61,608 bases of DNA, taken from NCBI RefSeq assembly GCF_023634765.1, contig NZ_JAMLFX010000008.1, positions 1 to 61,608 of the forward strand. Reading direction: 5' to 3'. The notes beneath the pieces were generated by a model, which was not told the origin of the DNA, did not search any database, and saw nothing but the letters and a program-made list of their open reading frames with translations. Positions 12,501-18,551 of the stretch are shown in pieces. The position numbers were made by a program, and so were the translations under genes. The DNA is from Pseudomonas sp. AKS31. GTDB taxonomy: Bacteria; Pseudomonadota; Gammaproteobacteria; Pseudomonadales; Pseudomonadaceae. Position 1 is the first letter of the stretch; each line of letters opens with the position of its first letter.

Positions 12501-13529
12501 ACCTTGAGTTTGCACATTCAACGCGGTGCCAGCGTAAACCGGACCTTGCGCCTGGAGGCTGGTGGCTTTGACGTTGACGGCCGTGGCCGCAGAGGTCTGC
12601 GCCAGGGTCAATTGGCCGTTGGCATCGATCTGGATATCACCACCACTGGCGGCCAGATTACCGGCCAGTTTCACCCCGACCCCGGCCTCGGTGCCGACCA
12701 GTTTGATCGCGCCAGCGTACATGCCGCCGAGTGCCGAGGAGTCGATGGCCAATTGTGGTTTGGCGCTGCCGTCATCGGCGCGCGGCGTAGCGTTGAGGGT
12801 TTGTGCGTTGACGTCGTTGCGCCCGGCGACGATGGTCAGGTTCTGTGCCTGAATCTCGGCATTGATCTTCGCGCTGCGAGTGATGATTTCGAAGCGATCG
12901 ACATTGTTCGCGTTGAGCCCCGCGCCTTCGATGGCGACGCTGCCCTGATCGACCTGGAAGCGATCGAGCCGACCGTTGTCGAGCACCGGTTTACCGGTGG
13001 TCAAGGTCACTCGTGGCGAGTTGATGAAACCGCAGCCATTACAGGTGATGCCGTAGGGGTTGGCGACGATGACCCGCGCCGACTGCCCCGCCACCTCGGT
13101 GTAACCACGCAACTGGCTTGGGTTACCACTGACGACTTCGTTGAGAATCGCCTGCGCCGACCCGCTGTTTTTCAGGTTCGGGTTACCGATGATGTGGCCG
13201 CCCAACTGAGTGTTCGACGTCTGGGTCGCACCGTTGTTGAGGATGACGCCCTGCGCACCAACGTTGTAATCGTGGAACTGGTTGTGCGACAGACCGCTGG
13301 CATTGGGCGTGGCGATGTTGATGATCGGCACGCCATTGCCGGCGCGATCCAGCGACGTATTCGGGTTGGCCACCACAATGCCGTCGGCCTGCGCCCACAT
13401 CGGTTGCCAGAACATGACGTTCGCCAGCAGAAACGCCAGCCCGCGCTTGGGCATGCCCAGAAAGCGCTCGTGCTCTTTCACGGCCGCAGAAGGTTGGAGC
13501 GCAAGAAAGGCGAACTGGCGAACGTCCAT
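528..13529 (-). CDS. cdiA: Giant filamentous haemagglutinin-type contact-dependent inhibition exoprotein CdiA
   Basis: A 4333-residue two-partner-secretion exoprotein. Residues 1-48 form a hydrophobic export signal ending in AQA. The TPS domain follows, with the family motifs NPNL (117-120) and NPYGI (157-161) and a Cys pair at 163/166. A very long stretch of LDN(R/S)-GG type filamentous haemagglutinin repeats forms the cell-surface stalk, then FHA-2 type repeats. A glycine/alanine-rich DUF637-like pretoxin region (about 3857-3957) ends in VEMFNRQLH, where other CdiA proteins carry a VENN-like junction. The last 376 residues are the variable toxin part. Known for the family: CdiB exports CdiA, and contact delivers the C-terminus into neighbours. 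The ATG at 13529 is 24 bp from the cdiB stop; its ribosome-binding site is weak. The size and absence of frameshifts suggest a functional gene. Confidence 0.93.
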   Translation of the reverse strand: MDVRQFAFLALQPSAAVKEHERFLGMPKRGLAFLLANVMFWQPMWAQADGIVVANPNTSLDRAGNGVPIINIATPNASGLSHNQFHDYNVGAQGVILNNGATQTSNTQLGGHIIGNPNLKNSGSAQAILNEVVSGNPSQLRGYTEVAGQSARVIVANPYGITCNGCGFINSPRVTLTTGKPVLDNGRLDRFQVDQGSVAIEGAGLNANNVDRFEIITRSAKINAEIQAQNLTIVAGRNDVNAQTLNATPRADDGSAKPQLAIDSSALGGMYAGAIKLVGTEAGVGVKLAGNLAASGGDIQIDANGQLTLAQTSAATAVNVKATSLQAQGPVYAGTALNVQTQGDLTSLQNLAARDSINLGAGGTLTNNGIIEAGVNADNSRNGTGDVSLRAQNLNNSGKSVIASRNVTANVTQTLNNQGGSLNAGQSVDIVAGTLDNQNKGRVLANTAVQLSAGKVLNTQGVITSSGSLKADIGEVNNHNGEISSAGTLGITAVTLDNSDGQVTGDVALNIGLIGALNNRNGVLGSGVNVSITAASLDNSHEGSLVSDGGLTARISGLFDNQNGDVSGKGVVDVQSISLDNRSGSVLGKDRLTLRSDALDNRGGKVRATKDLQLTVGTLDNRQKGLLDGQAAVNLSGSQLDNRGGLLSAAGPMILGVTRIDNSTGRIAGKTDLTANVAQFVNQDGELVAQGTLLLTGQALDNRNAGLVGATKALKLKVDDIDNRGGEISSAVDVTVAGQSLNNSDSGKILAGTTLGLTVARIINQAKGQLFSQNATTLVGQTLDNSGGSFVSQQGLDIRLDNALSNIEGLLSSEGKLTVNSASLDNTRGQVSSASALTLTTTGSLNNQAGSIATDKGLVLNSQGLDNSQKGLISGKNATAVTTGVFDNTAGGSLISGDTLNLNATQVSNGTGSRIASEKALTATVTGFDQQGGQLFSKTSLSLDLNHGQLNNQNGLINAHVLVLKNLKDINNQGGEISSAQAFTLTAQNLDNSNNGKLISNQGLTLRIEQLLASVKGLISAQTVDISSARLDNGSGMISSRGTLGVTVDGQLLNQSGTLIADGELNLSADSVDNSDGQIAGKTDVIANVANLNNQHGELVASSGLTLTGASLDNRNGGLVGANDALQLKVDAVDNRGGELSSQADVTLVGSRLDNSDGGKLIAQGALTLTVAEVLNRAKGLLSGKTDLTLTGHSLDSSAGTLLSQHDLQLDLTGDLNNSQGLISAEGTLVVNAASLINNLGSLSVGGPLTLTTTGVVLNREGQIVTDASLTLNSASLDNSKNGVISGKGPVRVQTGALDNSHNGKLNSGDTLDLKATQLTNQDGGRIASAAALTANVTGLDQQGGQLFSNTSLELDLNHGQLNNQNGLIGAPLLMLKNLQDVNNDGGEISSAHAFTVAARSLDNSNGKLLSNQAVTLRIDQALSNLKGMIAAAALDIKAASLDNSGGTVTSRANLDLNLDGLLTNQNLGLINATSGLTINSKGLNNQNGSLLGSAIAIDFGAASADLNNDGGLITTEGQLSLQHLRDLSNRNGKISSSQSIDLNTRSFDNSGGKLISNNVLNVNAGAVINQNGLISGLHGLAVNAASLDNRNIGTLSSADGNLNVTLSGDLLNSGKGALVTQKNLGVNAANLDNSNGGLLSSGGAQTLTIGGLLNNAAGGLIATDATLAMQAITLGNAGGTVNAKQDLSFTGTMLDNTGGSLVGSAAVTLDLLGALTNTNGKLASGGALLLQRSTQINNQGGQLVSQGLMTLLSGGLDNRNRGTVAANGLLTITTPGAIQNSTDGLIYSQTGDVQLQAASLDNGKGTVQSQGALSVVTAGDIDNQSGRIIATNGDLTIDAGHLDSRGGVLASLQAAFTARLSGVLKNGYDLNNNRQGGVIQAQRLNLNALMSIDNYGGRISAQSGDAIVVTGNFDNRNGGLYAKGKINVTGNNFDNSGDNDGQIAGQQIDLNLSGALNNRLGIIESDSTLAIKAASLDNQTGQLRALGTSGKTAFQIGGLFDNRNGTLETANTDLTLDAGSFLNAGGSLLHVGTGTFDISTHNVINAGGTLVTRGGLTISTDTWTNSNSIQAGRLTVNVNNLTQTASGQLLASNSFTGNGVNWNNEGLLASDGSMNVGLSSAYWGTGRLTSQGDLGLSAAQVSLTTATSSIAGGGQTTINVGGQLDNAGRLTSGAGLTINASGVRNYGTTAAADDLTLTTGNLVNASGLIFSGKNMSLRVADLNNSYGNVYSLGNLTIDRDGRGGWANSIVNRSASMQSDGSMTLAASSIQNIRDVLTVNNAGIYTARIGEVTCIEGVNAGDCSGKQNHAWEIVQREKLEVTAASAASSITAGSNLTINGGDLLNQSSTIATAGNFTANVANLTNSGVETGETETTRIYMSERTRNAGGWYSAASAFTNQYWYESSGYDANNLGGLQGGIANFIGMTERELPGLGSTRKIAGSDQSYSAVIQAAGAVNITAQNNIDNSVVRPGYTYIGSGPRTGTGAGGSQFSTRVTVNQQLPPNLAQQQVNPVVLPGFALPTGQNGLFRLSGQENTAPVATGPQSWTMGGASVNPSQRDQALPNLQTRNILLTNNASASASNVNLSTVDHQTQQQGAGASVIDVSAPATDTGGATLPGRSTAFTINRVQGVPVSGGQSKPQKYLVETNPVLTDLKQFMSSDYLLSNLGYDPDQSAKRLGDGFYEQTLIQQAVVARTGQRFIDGKTSDSELFKYLMDNALASKNELNLAVGVSLTSEQVAALTHDIVWMETAEVNGEQVLVPVLYLANANNRLAPNGALIQGSDVTLIAGKDLNNAGTLKANNNLSATATNDLVNSGLIEAGNRLDLLAGNNLINKSGGVIAGKEVSLTTTRGDIINERTVTTHESDSGYRSERSDFVDSAARIEAANNLTIKAGQDFNNTGGMLKSGLDTTINAGRDVNLVSAEQVSGGQRGLHTDQTITQYGSAINAGQSLIVNAGRDITAIASQIDAKRDVDMSAVGDLTLASAADEEHSYTKTKKVTSQEDHVSQVSTTLTAGGTVMLNAGKDLDLIASRVSAGNEAYLTAGANLTLQSAQDTDYSFYSKTKKTSSGKKSRLDEESSTTNIASSVTSGGNTTLVANNDMLIKGSEVASDKGAVKLVAGNDMQIVAVTDSQSVRHESSSSKSSWGGLKSSKVKDQVSETQTTAVGSMISGNTVDVVASRDVTITGSALVSTQDLKVQAGRDLTINAAENTFTRNELHKEKNRDLTGVLTANNLGVDDITGNQHLSVSSQNHTGQSSQTTLTGSTIGSSAGNVTLSSGRELSVIASDLVSTKNMSLIGSKVTIAAGMESSSQSSTDKSSSLGVGRVIGGMIVDTVNTIHNSVEAAKNADDPRLKAVKYAQAAMALNDLGGMGGSAEGAGSDYGKKQGSASNGSLIKIGTELANTHSKSTSEYNSQTAKQSTINAGQNLLIIADGGAPGTAGDIHIVGSSVKAADTALIAKNDIILESAQNTADWANNGSNNKTAIGASFNLGEQNGFTLDLGASVAKNKGTGSSVTQVNTTLDTGSLSLHSGNDTTLAGAQVRADSIKAVIDGNLNITSRQDTETQSSKQGSAGIGASICIPPFCYGATVTGSASLAAGNMNSDYKAVTDQSGLFAGQGGYDITVGKNTTLQGAVITSEATPDKNLLSTDRLFVSDIKNTSDISAQSAGISLSYGGKSGTSVGGSIPLALEYSDQSKTRSAVSEGTIIVRNAAGVNDLVGLNRDTAHANEALDKPDQKAIQERIDLIQSTVSLSRNIIGKVANAQQQAAADKMKAATTDEERLAALIELKSWEVGGEKRIMADVAAGLIAVGLGGVGGTTAIGIVANTTANDAFKKIGDYADKQARDATDSVTQAAWAEGGAARVMLHSLVGAVMGLSGSSVAAGALGAGVSAALMPMIAKALKDSGLSDKQQDSLATLIASGLGAAAGSGGGATGATTAIVSATGVEMFNRQLHKQQEIPLLKKKAEELEGLLGKPHSSARWEDLLLLAAGAEVDAAHLESLKSVMQKTVGNDSESEGFAIDMGVAYEAISQLTAQKTPLTWSDGRPIIANGAPVYAFSATKEQFDDSTLFNAAGVFGQGAVYQQWGQFGREQTAQYGNELSSISSFESVVTDAADRLATIGNKGVLSVSAFDDAILAMTGIRSGKFVVDAILEVFAKREAAKVAAAETELLRIKLAGLADSEAGNAGRFLKFEPGKFSNDIELALKSNSPGEVLEGQVGKALSDKGVLLDYQSKFRSGFINGKPEGIGEIDAETPNFIIEVASSANPRKLEQLKKLQNNPTLNPDRKEVILFAPNMDKAQQIKAYEKIGVKVINTLDQLFLYGASRGGL
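531..1658 (-). other. CdiA C-terminal variable region with putative PD-(D/E)xK-like nuclease toxin
   Basis: This part of cdiA encodes residues 3958-4333. Residues 3958-4190 look like a translocation or entry segment, including a helical Ala/Glu/Lys stretch. The last ~130 residues have the order expected of a restriction-endonuclease-like fold: Glu4219 in a helix (VLEGQVGKAL), GEID at 4252-4255, then a hydrophobic strand IIEV with Glu4264, then a Lys-rich helix and a beta-alpha-beta tail. The Lys of the classic ExK is not at the usual place (EVA); Lys in the following NPRK could replace it. The fold assignment is inference from motif order only. Codon and base use becomes AT-richer towards the end. 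Confidence 0.55.
9249..11520 (-). repeat. Tandem 1236-bp higher-order duplication inside cdiA
   Basis: Two copies of a ~412-residue block of FHA repeats lie head to tail. Landmarks recur at a fixed distance: the GKTD-encoding site at 11517 and 10281, and the LNHGQLNNQ-encoding site at 10687 and 9451, both exactly 1236 bp apart. Further on the spacing drops to 1233 bp because one codon is missing (NSNNGK against NSNGK). The copies differ at many residues, so the duplication is old. Confidence 0.85.
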
Positions 13530-13553
13530 GTCGATGATCTCGAAAAGTTGTTT

Positions 13554-15260
13554 TTAGATGAAGAAATCAATGCGGAAATAGATCGGCGCTTCGCGCTCGG
13601 TCAGGGCATCCGGTCGTTCCAGGGAATGCGCGAATGTCACGCTGGCGGCCACGTGCTGACCACGGGCGAACAGCTCCAGCGAGTTGCTCGACATGCGCCC
13701 ATGCTGATTGCCGTTGTAGCGATCACCACGGATCACGCCTTGGTCGTAGCCCAGGCTGGTGCCGTATTCGGCGAACACCGGTTGCATCCACTCAATGGTC
13801 ACCGGGCGGGCCCAGCGCAGATCGTTGCGCCAGTAGCCACCGCTGTCGCCGGATAGCGACTGATCCTTGTAACCACGAATCGACGACGAGCCGCCGAGGC
13901 TGGTGCGTTGCGGGCTAAACAGCACATCTTCACTGCGCTGACCGGTCATCAAGCTGCTGAAACTGAACGACTCGCCCCACACCTTGAACGGTTGCAGGTA
14001 GCTCAAGGTCGCGGTGTATTTACGGTAGCGGGCATCCGGTTCACCCGGACCAGGGTCGTGGCTACCCTGCGCGTCGAACGTACCGATGCCTTCCTGCATG
14101 CCGGCATCGAAGTTGACGAAGGCACTGCCGATTCGACGACCATGGTTGATGCCGAACTGCGCTTCGCTGATGCGGTTGCTGCTCAGCTTGAGTTTGCTGT
14201 CTTCGATGAAGTTATTGGTGCGCAGGTACGACAGGCCGGCGCTGAGCGAGGTCTTGCTGACGGCGTCGCGGTGGATCACCCGCTCGGCGCGCAACTGATG
14301 GTTTTCGCTGTCGCCGGTCTGTTTGAAGTTGTAGCCGTTGGCGGCGATTTGTGAGCGGTACTCGCTCTGGCTGTAGGTGTAGCTGAATGTCCACCAGCCC
14401 CACGGCAAGCTGTAATTGAGCATGGCGTTATTGGAGGTGTGCTGGTGATCGGTCATCGCATCGTGACCACCGCGCAAACTCAACTGATCGGCCAGACCCA
14501 ACGGGCTGTCCCAGTCAAACGTGGTGCCCCATTGCTGTTCACCGGTGCTGCGCTGGCCGTCGTTGTTGCGTGACAGCCCGACTCGCCATGGCTTCTGTGG
14601 AGTGTTAGTGACCAGCACGTTGCTGCCGCCGACGTTCTGCCCTGGCGCCAGCTCCATCTTCGCCTGATTGGAAGGCAGGCGATTGAGCTGATCGACCATC
14701 TGCTCGATCTCACGCAGGTTGACCAACTCGCCCGCCTTGCCGGGAAAGGCCATGGCCAGTTCGCGATCCGAGAGCTTGCTGTTCTCCGCGCCCTTCATGC
14801 CTTCGAGCTTGCCTTCGACCACCAGTACCTTCAGATGGCCGCCAGACAGATCCTGTTGCGGCAGGTAGGCGCGGCTGGTGACCAGACCTTTCTCGATGTA
14901 GTAGTCGGTGATGACCTTGAGCAGCTCGTTGAGCTGAGGTACGCCCAGGCATTCGCCGATATAGGGTTTGAGCAGGCGGGTTTTATCACGTTCGGAAAGG
15001 CTGTCGGCGCCCTTGAGTTCGATGTCCTGGATCGGGAAACAACGGGTATCCGTGGGGGCTGCCGGTTGCGCAGGCCTGGCGTCCTTGCCGGGCAGATCCT
15101 TGAGTTCTTCGAGGCGCCGCTGCTGCTCTTCGAGCAAGCGATTCTGGCGATCGCGGATCAGGTCGGTTTCACCGGGCGTGGGTGCAGCATGAGCCACTTG
15201 AAGTGCACACAGGCACAGTAAAGCCATGCACAACCGCACCGCAGGGGCGGGTGAGGACAT
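13554..15260 (-). CDS. cdiB: Two-partner secretion outer-membrane transporter CdiB (ShlB/FhaC/HecB family)
   Basis: This 568-residue protein has a signal peptide (residues 1-25, ending AHA) and a Gln/Glu/Arg-rich N-terminal helix that probably plugs the pore. Two POTRA-type domains start near Cys74 (CFPIQDIEL), followed by a ~350-residue beta-barrel. The barrel contains the family motif as SIRGYKD (Arg462-Tyr464) and ends in an aromatic strand, FRIDFFI, as recognised by the Bam machinery. Length and domain order fit the Omp85-related TpsB family, which exports the TpsA partner across the outer membrane. It is the first gene of the cdiBAI operon, with a clear sigma-70 promoter about 45 bp upstream. 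Confidence 0.95.
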   Translation of the reverse strand: MSSPAPAVRLCMALLCLCALQVAHAAPTPGETDLIRDRQNRLLEEQQRRLEELKDLPGKDARPAQPAAPTDTRCFPIQDIELKGADSLSERDKTRLLKPYIGECLGVPQLNELLKVITDYYIEKGLVTSRAYLPQQDLSGGHLKVLVVEGKLEGMKGAENSKLSDRELAMAFPGKAGELVNLREIEQMVDQLNRLPSNQAKMELAPGQNVGGSNVLVTNTPQKPWRVGLSRNNDGQRSTGEQQWGTTFDWDSPLGLADQLSLRGGHDAMTDHQHTSNNAMLNYSLPWGWWTFSYTYSQSEYRSQIAANGYNFKQTGDSENHQLRAERVIHRDAVSKTSLSAGLSYLRTNNFIEDSKLKLSSNRISEAQFGINHGRRIGSAFVNFDAGMQEGIGTFDAQGSHDPGPGEPDARYRKYTATLSYLQPFKVWGESFSFSSLMTGQRSEDVLFSPQRTSLGGSSSIRGYKDQSLSGDSGGYWRNDLRWARPVTIEWMQPVFAEYGTSLGYDQGVIRGDRYNGNQHGRMSSNSLELFARGQHVAASVTFAHSLERPDALTEREAPIYFRIDFFI

Positions 15261-15280
15261 GTTCGATCCCTCGAGATAAA

Positions 15281-15333
15281 TTTGATATCAAAATAGTGGC
15301 GCGATACTAGATGGCCATCATTTTGACGTCAAA
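15281..15333. promoter_or_regulatory. Two matching 12-bp palindromes (TTTGAYRTCAAA) flanking the cdiB promoter
   Basis: TTTGATATCAAA at 15281-15292 and TTTGACGTCAAA at 15322-15333 are perfect palindromes differing only in the two central bases. Their centres are 41 bp apart, about four helical turns. One covers the -35 hexamer; the other lies just past the expected start point. That placement suits a repressor binding both sites. The regulator is unknown. Confidence 0.6.
15304..15332 (-). promoter_or_regulatory. Sigma-70 promoter of the cdiBAI operon
   Basis: On the minus strand TTGACG (15332-15327) is followed after 17 bases by TAGTAT (15309-15304), a near-consensus promoter. Transcription would start near 15297 and give a short leader before the cdiB ATG at 15260. 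Confidence 0.7.
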
Positions 15334-15459
15334 CAATCGCTTTTACCGTTTGTCGGGTTTGTATCGAGGGTTTTACAAATGGGTTCGCTGCAGCCCAGCG
15401 AGGCACGTCCTCATTAATCTGGCGCCAGCGAAACACTCGATTAAAGTAATGCCGTCCTT

Positions 15460-15909
15460 TTAGTGTTCGACACCCAGCCGCGTCGCGACGTCCTCCGGCG
15501 CCAGCGCTCGACCATCGGCCGCGATCAATTCCAGCTTGCGAATCGGCTGACGGTCCTTTGCATCGACCATCACCGAACCCGGCTCACCCGGCGCGTACAT
15601 GAATTCACCGCCCCACTGCGACAGCGCGACGATCACGGTCTGCAAGGCTTTGCCGCGCTCGGTCAACACGTATTCTTTATAGGCGCCGCCATCGGCCGCT
15701 GGCAGCGCTTGCAGGATCCCCTGCTCCACCAGCCCTTTGAGGCGCGCGCTGAGCATGTTCTTGGCGATATCCAGACTCTTCTGGAAATCATTGAAGCGGC
15801 GAATCCCGTCCAGCGCATCACGGATGATCAGCAGCGACCACCAGTCACCAATCAGGTCCAGTGTCCGGGCAACCGGGCAGGCATTGCCCTGCAGACTTTT
15901 GCGTTTCAC
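15460..15909 (-). CDS. HxlR family transcriptional regulator
   Basis: A 149-residue winged-helix regulator. It has the HxlR signature: a Cys near the N-terminus (NACPVARTLDLIGDWWSLLIIRDAL), a recognition region (FNDFQKSLDIAKNMLSARLKGL), a wing, and the TERGKAL segment. I place the start at the GTG at 15909 (VKRKSLQG), which has GGGAG nine bases upstream (15919-15923). A longer reading from 15963 would run through an inverted repeat that looks like an operator. It is divergent from the alpha/beta hydrolase at 16096 and likely controls it and itself. HxlR proteins often sense electrophiles or redox change through the conserved Cys. Confidence 0.88.
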   Translation of the reverse strand: MKRKSLQGNACPVARTLDLIGDWWSLLIIRDALDGIRRFNDFQKSLDIAKNMLSARLKGLVEQGILQALPAADGGAYKEYVLTERGKALQTVIVALSQWGGEFMYAPGEPGSVMVDAKDRQPIRKLELIAADGRALAPEDVATRLGVEH

Positions 15910-15951
15910 GTAAACGTACTCCCTCGATTCAGTGCGCGGCCGGGCGGCTTT

Positions 15952-15970
15952 GAGTTGCATCATACAACTC
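15952..15970. promoter_or_regulatory. Inverted repeat GAGTTG-N7-CAACTC, candidate HxlR operator
   Basis: The perfect 6-bp arms at 15952-15957 and 15965-15970 lie between the divergent HxlR gene and the hydrolase gene, upstream of the HxlR start chosen here. Position and symmetry fit a dimeric winged-helix regulator. Confidence 0.5.
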
Positions 15971-16095
15971 TGCAGCCGATCGACGATTGCAGCGACACAA
16001 AACCAGCACCTGCATACAAGTAGCCGGCGCGCTTTGCGCTGATAGTGAATGTCGCCATTTCGGCATCACGTGCGATCCCTGACGCAGGAGTTTCC

Positions 16096-16914
16096 ATGAG
16101 CACCTTCACCACGCAAGACGGTACCGAGATTTACTACAAGGATTGGGGCAGCGGCAAACCTGTGCTGTTCAGCCACGGCTGGCCGCTGGATGCCGACATG
16201 TGGGAATACCAGATGGAATACCTGAGCAGCCGTGGCTATCGCACCATTGCGTTCGATCGTCGCGGTTTCGGCCGGTCCGATCAGCCGTGGACCGGTTATG
16301 ACTACGACACCTTTGCCGATGACATCGCGCAACTGATCAACCACCTGGACCTGCGCGAAGTGACGCTGGTGGGCTTCTCCATGGGCGGCGGCGATGTCAG
16401 CCGCTACATTGCCCGGCATGGCAGCGAGCGTGTTGCCGGTCTGGTGTTGTTGGGCGCGGTGACACCGCTGTTCGGCAAGAAAGCCGACTTCCCGCAAGGC
16501 GTCGATACCTCGGTGTTCGACGGCATCAAGGCCGGTCTGCTGCAGGATCGTGCGCAGTTCATCGCCGATTTCGCCGCGCCGTTCTACGGCACCAACCAAG
16601 GCCAGAAAGTCTCTGACGGCGTGCTCACGCAGACGCTGAATATGGCCCTGCTCGCTTCGCTCAAGGGCACCGTGGATTGCGTGACCGCGTTCTCGGAAAC
16701 CGACTTCCGCCCGGACATGGCCAAGATCGATGTGCCAACCCTGGTGATCCATGGCGACGGCGATCAGATCGTGCCGTTCGAAACCACCGGCAAACAGGCG
16801 GCAGCGCAGATCAAGGGCGCTGAGTTGAAGGTCTATGCAGGTGCGCCGCATGGGTTTGCGGTAACGCACGCGCAAGCGTTGAATGAGGATCTGCTGGCGT
16901 TTCTGAATCGCTGA
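16096..16914 (+). CDS. Alpha/beta hydrolase (non-haem chloroperoxidase/esterase type)
   Basis: A 272-residue cytoplasmic alpha/beta-hydrolase. Visible motifs: oxyanion-hole HGWP (27-30), nucleophile elbow GFSMGG (Ser95), acid Asp223 in HGDGDQIVP, and base His252 in APHGF. Length and motifs match the cofactor-free haloperoxidase/esterase (arylesterase) group. These act mainly as esterases, and their perhydrolase or halogenating activity is often incidental. The ATG at 16096 has GCAGGAG eight bases upstream; the longer in-frame start at 16045 lacks such a site. It is divergent from the HxlR gene and probably its target. The substrate cannot be told from sequence. Confidence 0.9.
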   Translation: MSTFTTQDGTEIYYKDWGSGKPVLFSHGWPLDADMWEYQMEYLSSRGYRTIAFDRRGFGRSDQPWTGYDYDTFADDIAQLINHLDLREVTLVGFSMGGGDVSRYIARHGSERVAGLVLLGAVTPLFGKKADFPQGVDTSVFDGIKAGLLQDRAQFIADFAAPFYGTNQGQKVSDGVLTQTLNMALLASLKGTVDCVTAFSETDFRPDMAKIDVPTLVIHGDGDQIVPFETTGKQAAAQIKGAELKVYAGAPHGFAVTHAQALNEDLLAFLNR

Positions 16915-16921
16915 AACCAGC

Positions 16922-16979
16922 GCAGTGGTGAGGGGAAGATTCTGCTCACCACTGCACGTCACGCCATCCTGTTTTTTTT
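16922..16979 (+). terminator. Probable terminator after the hydrolase gene
   Basis: A perfect 11-bp stem (GCAGTGGTGAG at 16922-16932, CTCACCACTGC at 16945-16955) lies 8 bp after the hydrolase stop. A run of T follows at 16972-16979, rather distant for a classic intrinsic terminator. Confidence 0.5.
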
Positions 16980-17174
16980 ACCTCGCAACCCCGAACCGAT
17001 GCTCTGAAAGCCCCGTTTTTCAGGAGTTTCCCGGCCCTGCATCAGAATTTTATCTTCACATCCCAGCTTAATAATATTTTACCGATAACCCCCTCCTCCC
17101 TAGTCTGACCTCAAGCCAAACGGACAAGCCAACAGCGGCCCGAATCCCACTGCCTTGCTAGGAAGGATGTAGAG

Positions 17175-18494
17175 ATGACCCCTGAAATAATAAAAACAGA
17201 CACGCTGATCGTGGGTGCCGGCCAGGCAGGCGTCGCCATGAGCGAGCACCTGAGCAAACTCGGTGTGCCGCACCTCGTGCTGGAGCGCAATCGCATTGCC
17301 GAACGCTGGCGCACCGGGCGCTGGGACTCGCTGGTGGCCAACGGCCCGGCGTGGCACGACCGCTTTCCCGGACTGGAATTCGATGACGTCGATCCCGACG
17401 GTTTCGCCCCGAAAGAACGTGTGGCCGATTACTTCGAAGCCTACGCGAAGAAATTCAATGCACCGATCCGCACCGGTGTGGAAGTGAAAAGCGTGGTACG
17501 CAATGTCGGTCGTCCGGGGTTCACCGTCCAGACCTCCGAAGGCGTGATCGAGGCCAGCCGTGTGGTCGCCGCGACCGGGCCGTTTCAGAAACCGGTGATC
17601 CCGGCGATTGCCTCGCAAGACGAACGACTGTTGCAGATCCACTCCGCTGACTACCGCAACCCGCAGCAACTGCCGGCAGGCGCAGTGCTGGTGGTCGGTG
17701 CCGGCTCTTCCGGCGTGCAGATCGCCGATGAGCTGCAACGTTCCGGCAAGCAGGTTTACCTGTCGGTCGGCGCCCATGACCGCCCGCCGCGCGCTTATCG
17801 CAACCGGGATTTCTGCTGGTGGCTGGGCGTGCTCGGCGAGTGGGATCAGGCGGCAATGAAACCCGGCCGCGAACACGTGACCATCGCGGTCAGCGGCGCC
17901 CATGGCGGTCGCACTATTGATTTTCGCGGTCTGGCCCATCGCGGCATGACCCTGGTCGGCGTGACTGAATCGTTCAAAAACGGCGTGGTGACCTTCAAGC
18001 AAGACCTGCTCGGCAATCTCACTCGCGGTGACGAAAACTACCTGGCACTGCTCGATGCTGCTGACGCCTACATCGAACGCAACGGCCTCGACCTGCCGGA
18101 AGAACCGCAAGCGCGCGAAACCTATCCGGATCCTGAGTGCGTGAAAAACCCGTTGGTCGATCTCGATCTGGCCAAGGCTGGCGTCACCTCGATCATCTGG
18201 GCCACCGGGTTTGCCGTGGATTATTCCTGGCTGCAAGTCGCGGCGTTCGATGACAAGGGCAAGCCAGTGCATCAGCGCGGCGTGTCGAGTGAGCCGGGGG
18301 TGTATTTCCTCGGTCTGCCGTGGCAGTCGCGCCGTGGCTCGTCGTTTATCTGGGGCGTGTGGCACGACGCCAAACATGTCGCCGACCACATCGCCACGCA
18401 GCGCAAGTACCTCGACTACCGCGATGCCGAACAGCGCGAGGCCGAGTTGCACCAGAACAGCCACAGCAAAGCCGCCGACACCGTCGACGCTTGA
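17175..18494 (+). CDS. Flavin-containing monooxygenase (CzcO/FMO-like flavoprotein)
   Basis: A 439-residue NADPH/FAD-dependent oxygenase. The FAD-binding Rossmann motif GAGQAG is at 14-19, and a second dinucleotide motif (VVGAGSSGVQIA) lies near residue 175 for NADPH. Between them lie the WRTGRWDSL and ATGPFQKP regions typical of FMO or Baeyer-Villiger relatives, and the ATGF motif occurs late (WATGFAVDY). The start has GGAAGG eight bases upstream. It heads an operon-like run with a Rid-family gene, DUF1028 and an M20 hydrolase, so it probably performs the first oxidation of an imported nitrogen compound. The substrate is not known. Confidence 0.88.
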   Translation: MTPEIIKTDTLIVGAGQAGVAMSEHLSKLGVPHLVLERNRIAERWRTGRWDSLVANGPAWHDRFPGLEFDDVDPDGFAPKERVADYFEAYAKKFNAPIRTGVEVKSVVRNVGRPGFTVQTSEGVIEASRVVAATGPFQKPVIPAIASQDERLLQIHSADYRNPQQLPAGAVLVVGAGSSGVQIADELQRSGKQVYLSVGAHDRPPRAYRNRDFCWWLGVLGEWDQAAMKPGREHVTIAVSGAHGGRTIDFRGLAHRGMTLVGVTESFKNGVVTFKQDLLGNLTRGDENYLALLDAADAYIERNGLDLPEEPQARETYPDPECVKNPLVDLDLAKAGVTSIIWATGFAVDYSWLQVAAFDDKGKPVHQRGVSSEPGVYFLGLPWQSRRGSSFIWGVWHDAKHVADHIATQRKYLDYRDAEQREAELHQNSHSKAADTVDA

Positions 18495-18551
18495 TAGCCC
18501 TTTTCGCCCCGGCGCCGATTGCGCCGGGCAAACCTTCTTCAGGAGCCCTTC

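Noticed and set aside
1653..13856. Very long plus-strand open frames (about 600-970 codons) opposite cdiA
   Set aside because: They have no homology, are rich in Gln/Val/Ala from antisense reading of FHA repeats, and lie fully opposite a convincing gene.
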